Part shown: positions 6,197 to 6,211 of the stretch, in pieces
How positions within the stretch are numbered: the stretch's first letter is position 1
Layout of the letters: each line of letters starts with the position of its first letter
From: an uncultured Bacilli bacterium
GTDB taxonomy: Bacteria; Bacillota_I; Bacilli_A; RF39; UBA660
DNA length: 6,211 bases
Assembly: GCA_947626445.1 (NCBI GenBank)
Contig: CANQSC010000060.1
Location: 1 to 6,211, forward strand
Direction: 5' to 3'
Made by a program: the position numbers and the translations under genes
The notes under the pieces: generated by a model
The model's database searches: none
The model's input: the letters and a program-made list of their open reading frames with translations, nothing else
What the model was told of the DNA's origin: nothing

Positions 6197-6211
6197 CTTT
6201 TGTCTTAATAT

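Overview
The window is very AT-rich, uses TGG for tryptophan and TAA/TAG stops (translation table 11), and carries an adjacent rnc–smc gene pair. This points to a low-GC Gram-positive bacterium on the Bacillota/Mollicutes side, plausibly an uncultured gut Bacilli or Erysipelotrichia-like lineage. That placement is inferred from composition, gene order and the short SMC protein, not from a marker-gene tree.

Layout. Positions 1–270 hold no gene I can support; the one clear structure is a strong imperfect palindrome just beyond the end of smc (215–246). Positions 271–3871 are a minus-strand two-gene operon, rnc (RNase III) then smc (condensin ATPase), 7 bp apart, with a good sigma-A-type promoter just upstream of rnc (3893–3921). 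The usual upstream partner acpP and downstream partner ftsY are absent from the flanks that can be seen.

Positions 3922–4446 form a graveyard. They contain a frameshifted and internally deleted XRE-type helix-turn-helix regulator (3922–4108), readable only across frames, and a 60-codon open frame without a usual start codon (4253–4435) that looks like the end of a lost gene. Positions 4447–5706 encode, on the minus strand, a 419-residue soluble protein that I do not recognise, with a strong Shine-Dalgarno sequence and an extended -10 promoter. Positions 5786–6173 carry, on the plus strand, the 5' part of an ISAs1-type insertion sequence, with its N-terminal transposase domain cut off after about 84 residues. 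The reading frame then closes inside an AT-rich hairpin that resembles a terminator.

Reading. The two housekeeping genes (dsRNA processing and chromosome organisation) are intact. Next to them is a variable spot that has collected and lost DNA: a dead regulator, a gene fragment, an orphan gene and a broken insertion sequence. I found no CRISPR array, tRNA, rRNA or recognisable defence system. The most informative items are the shortened SMC arms, the multi-frame regulator pseudogene, the orphan 419-residue protein, and the hairpin that presents the transposase ribosome-binding site in its loop.
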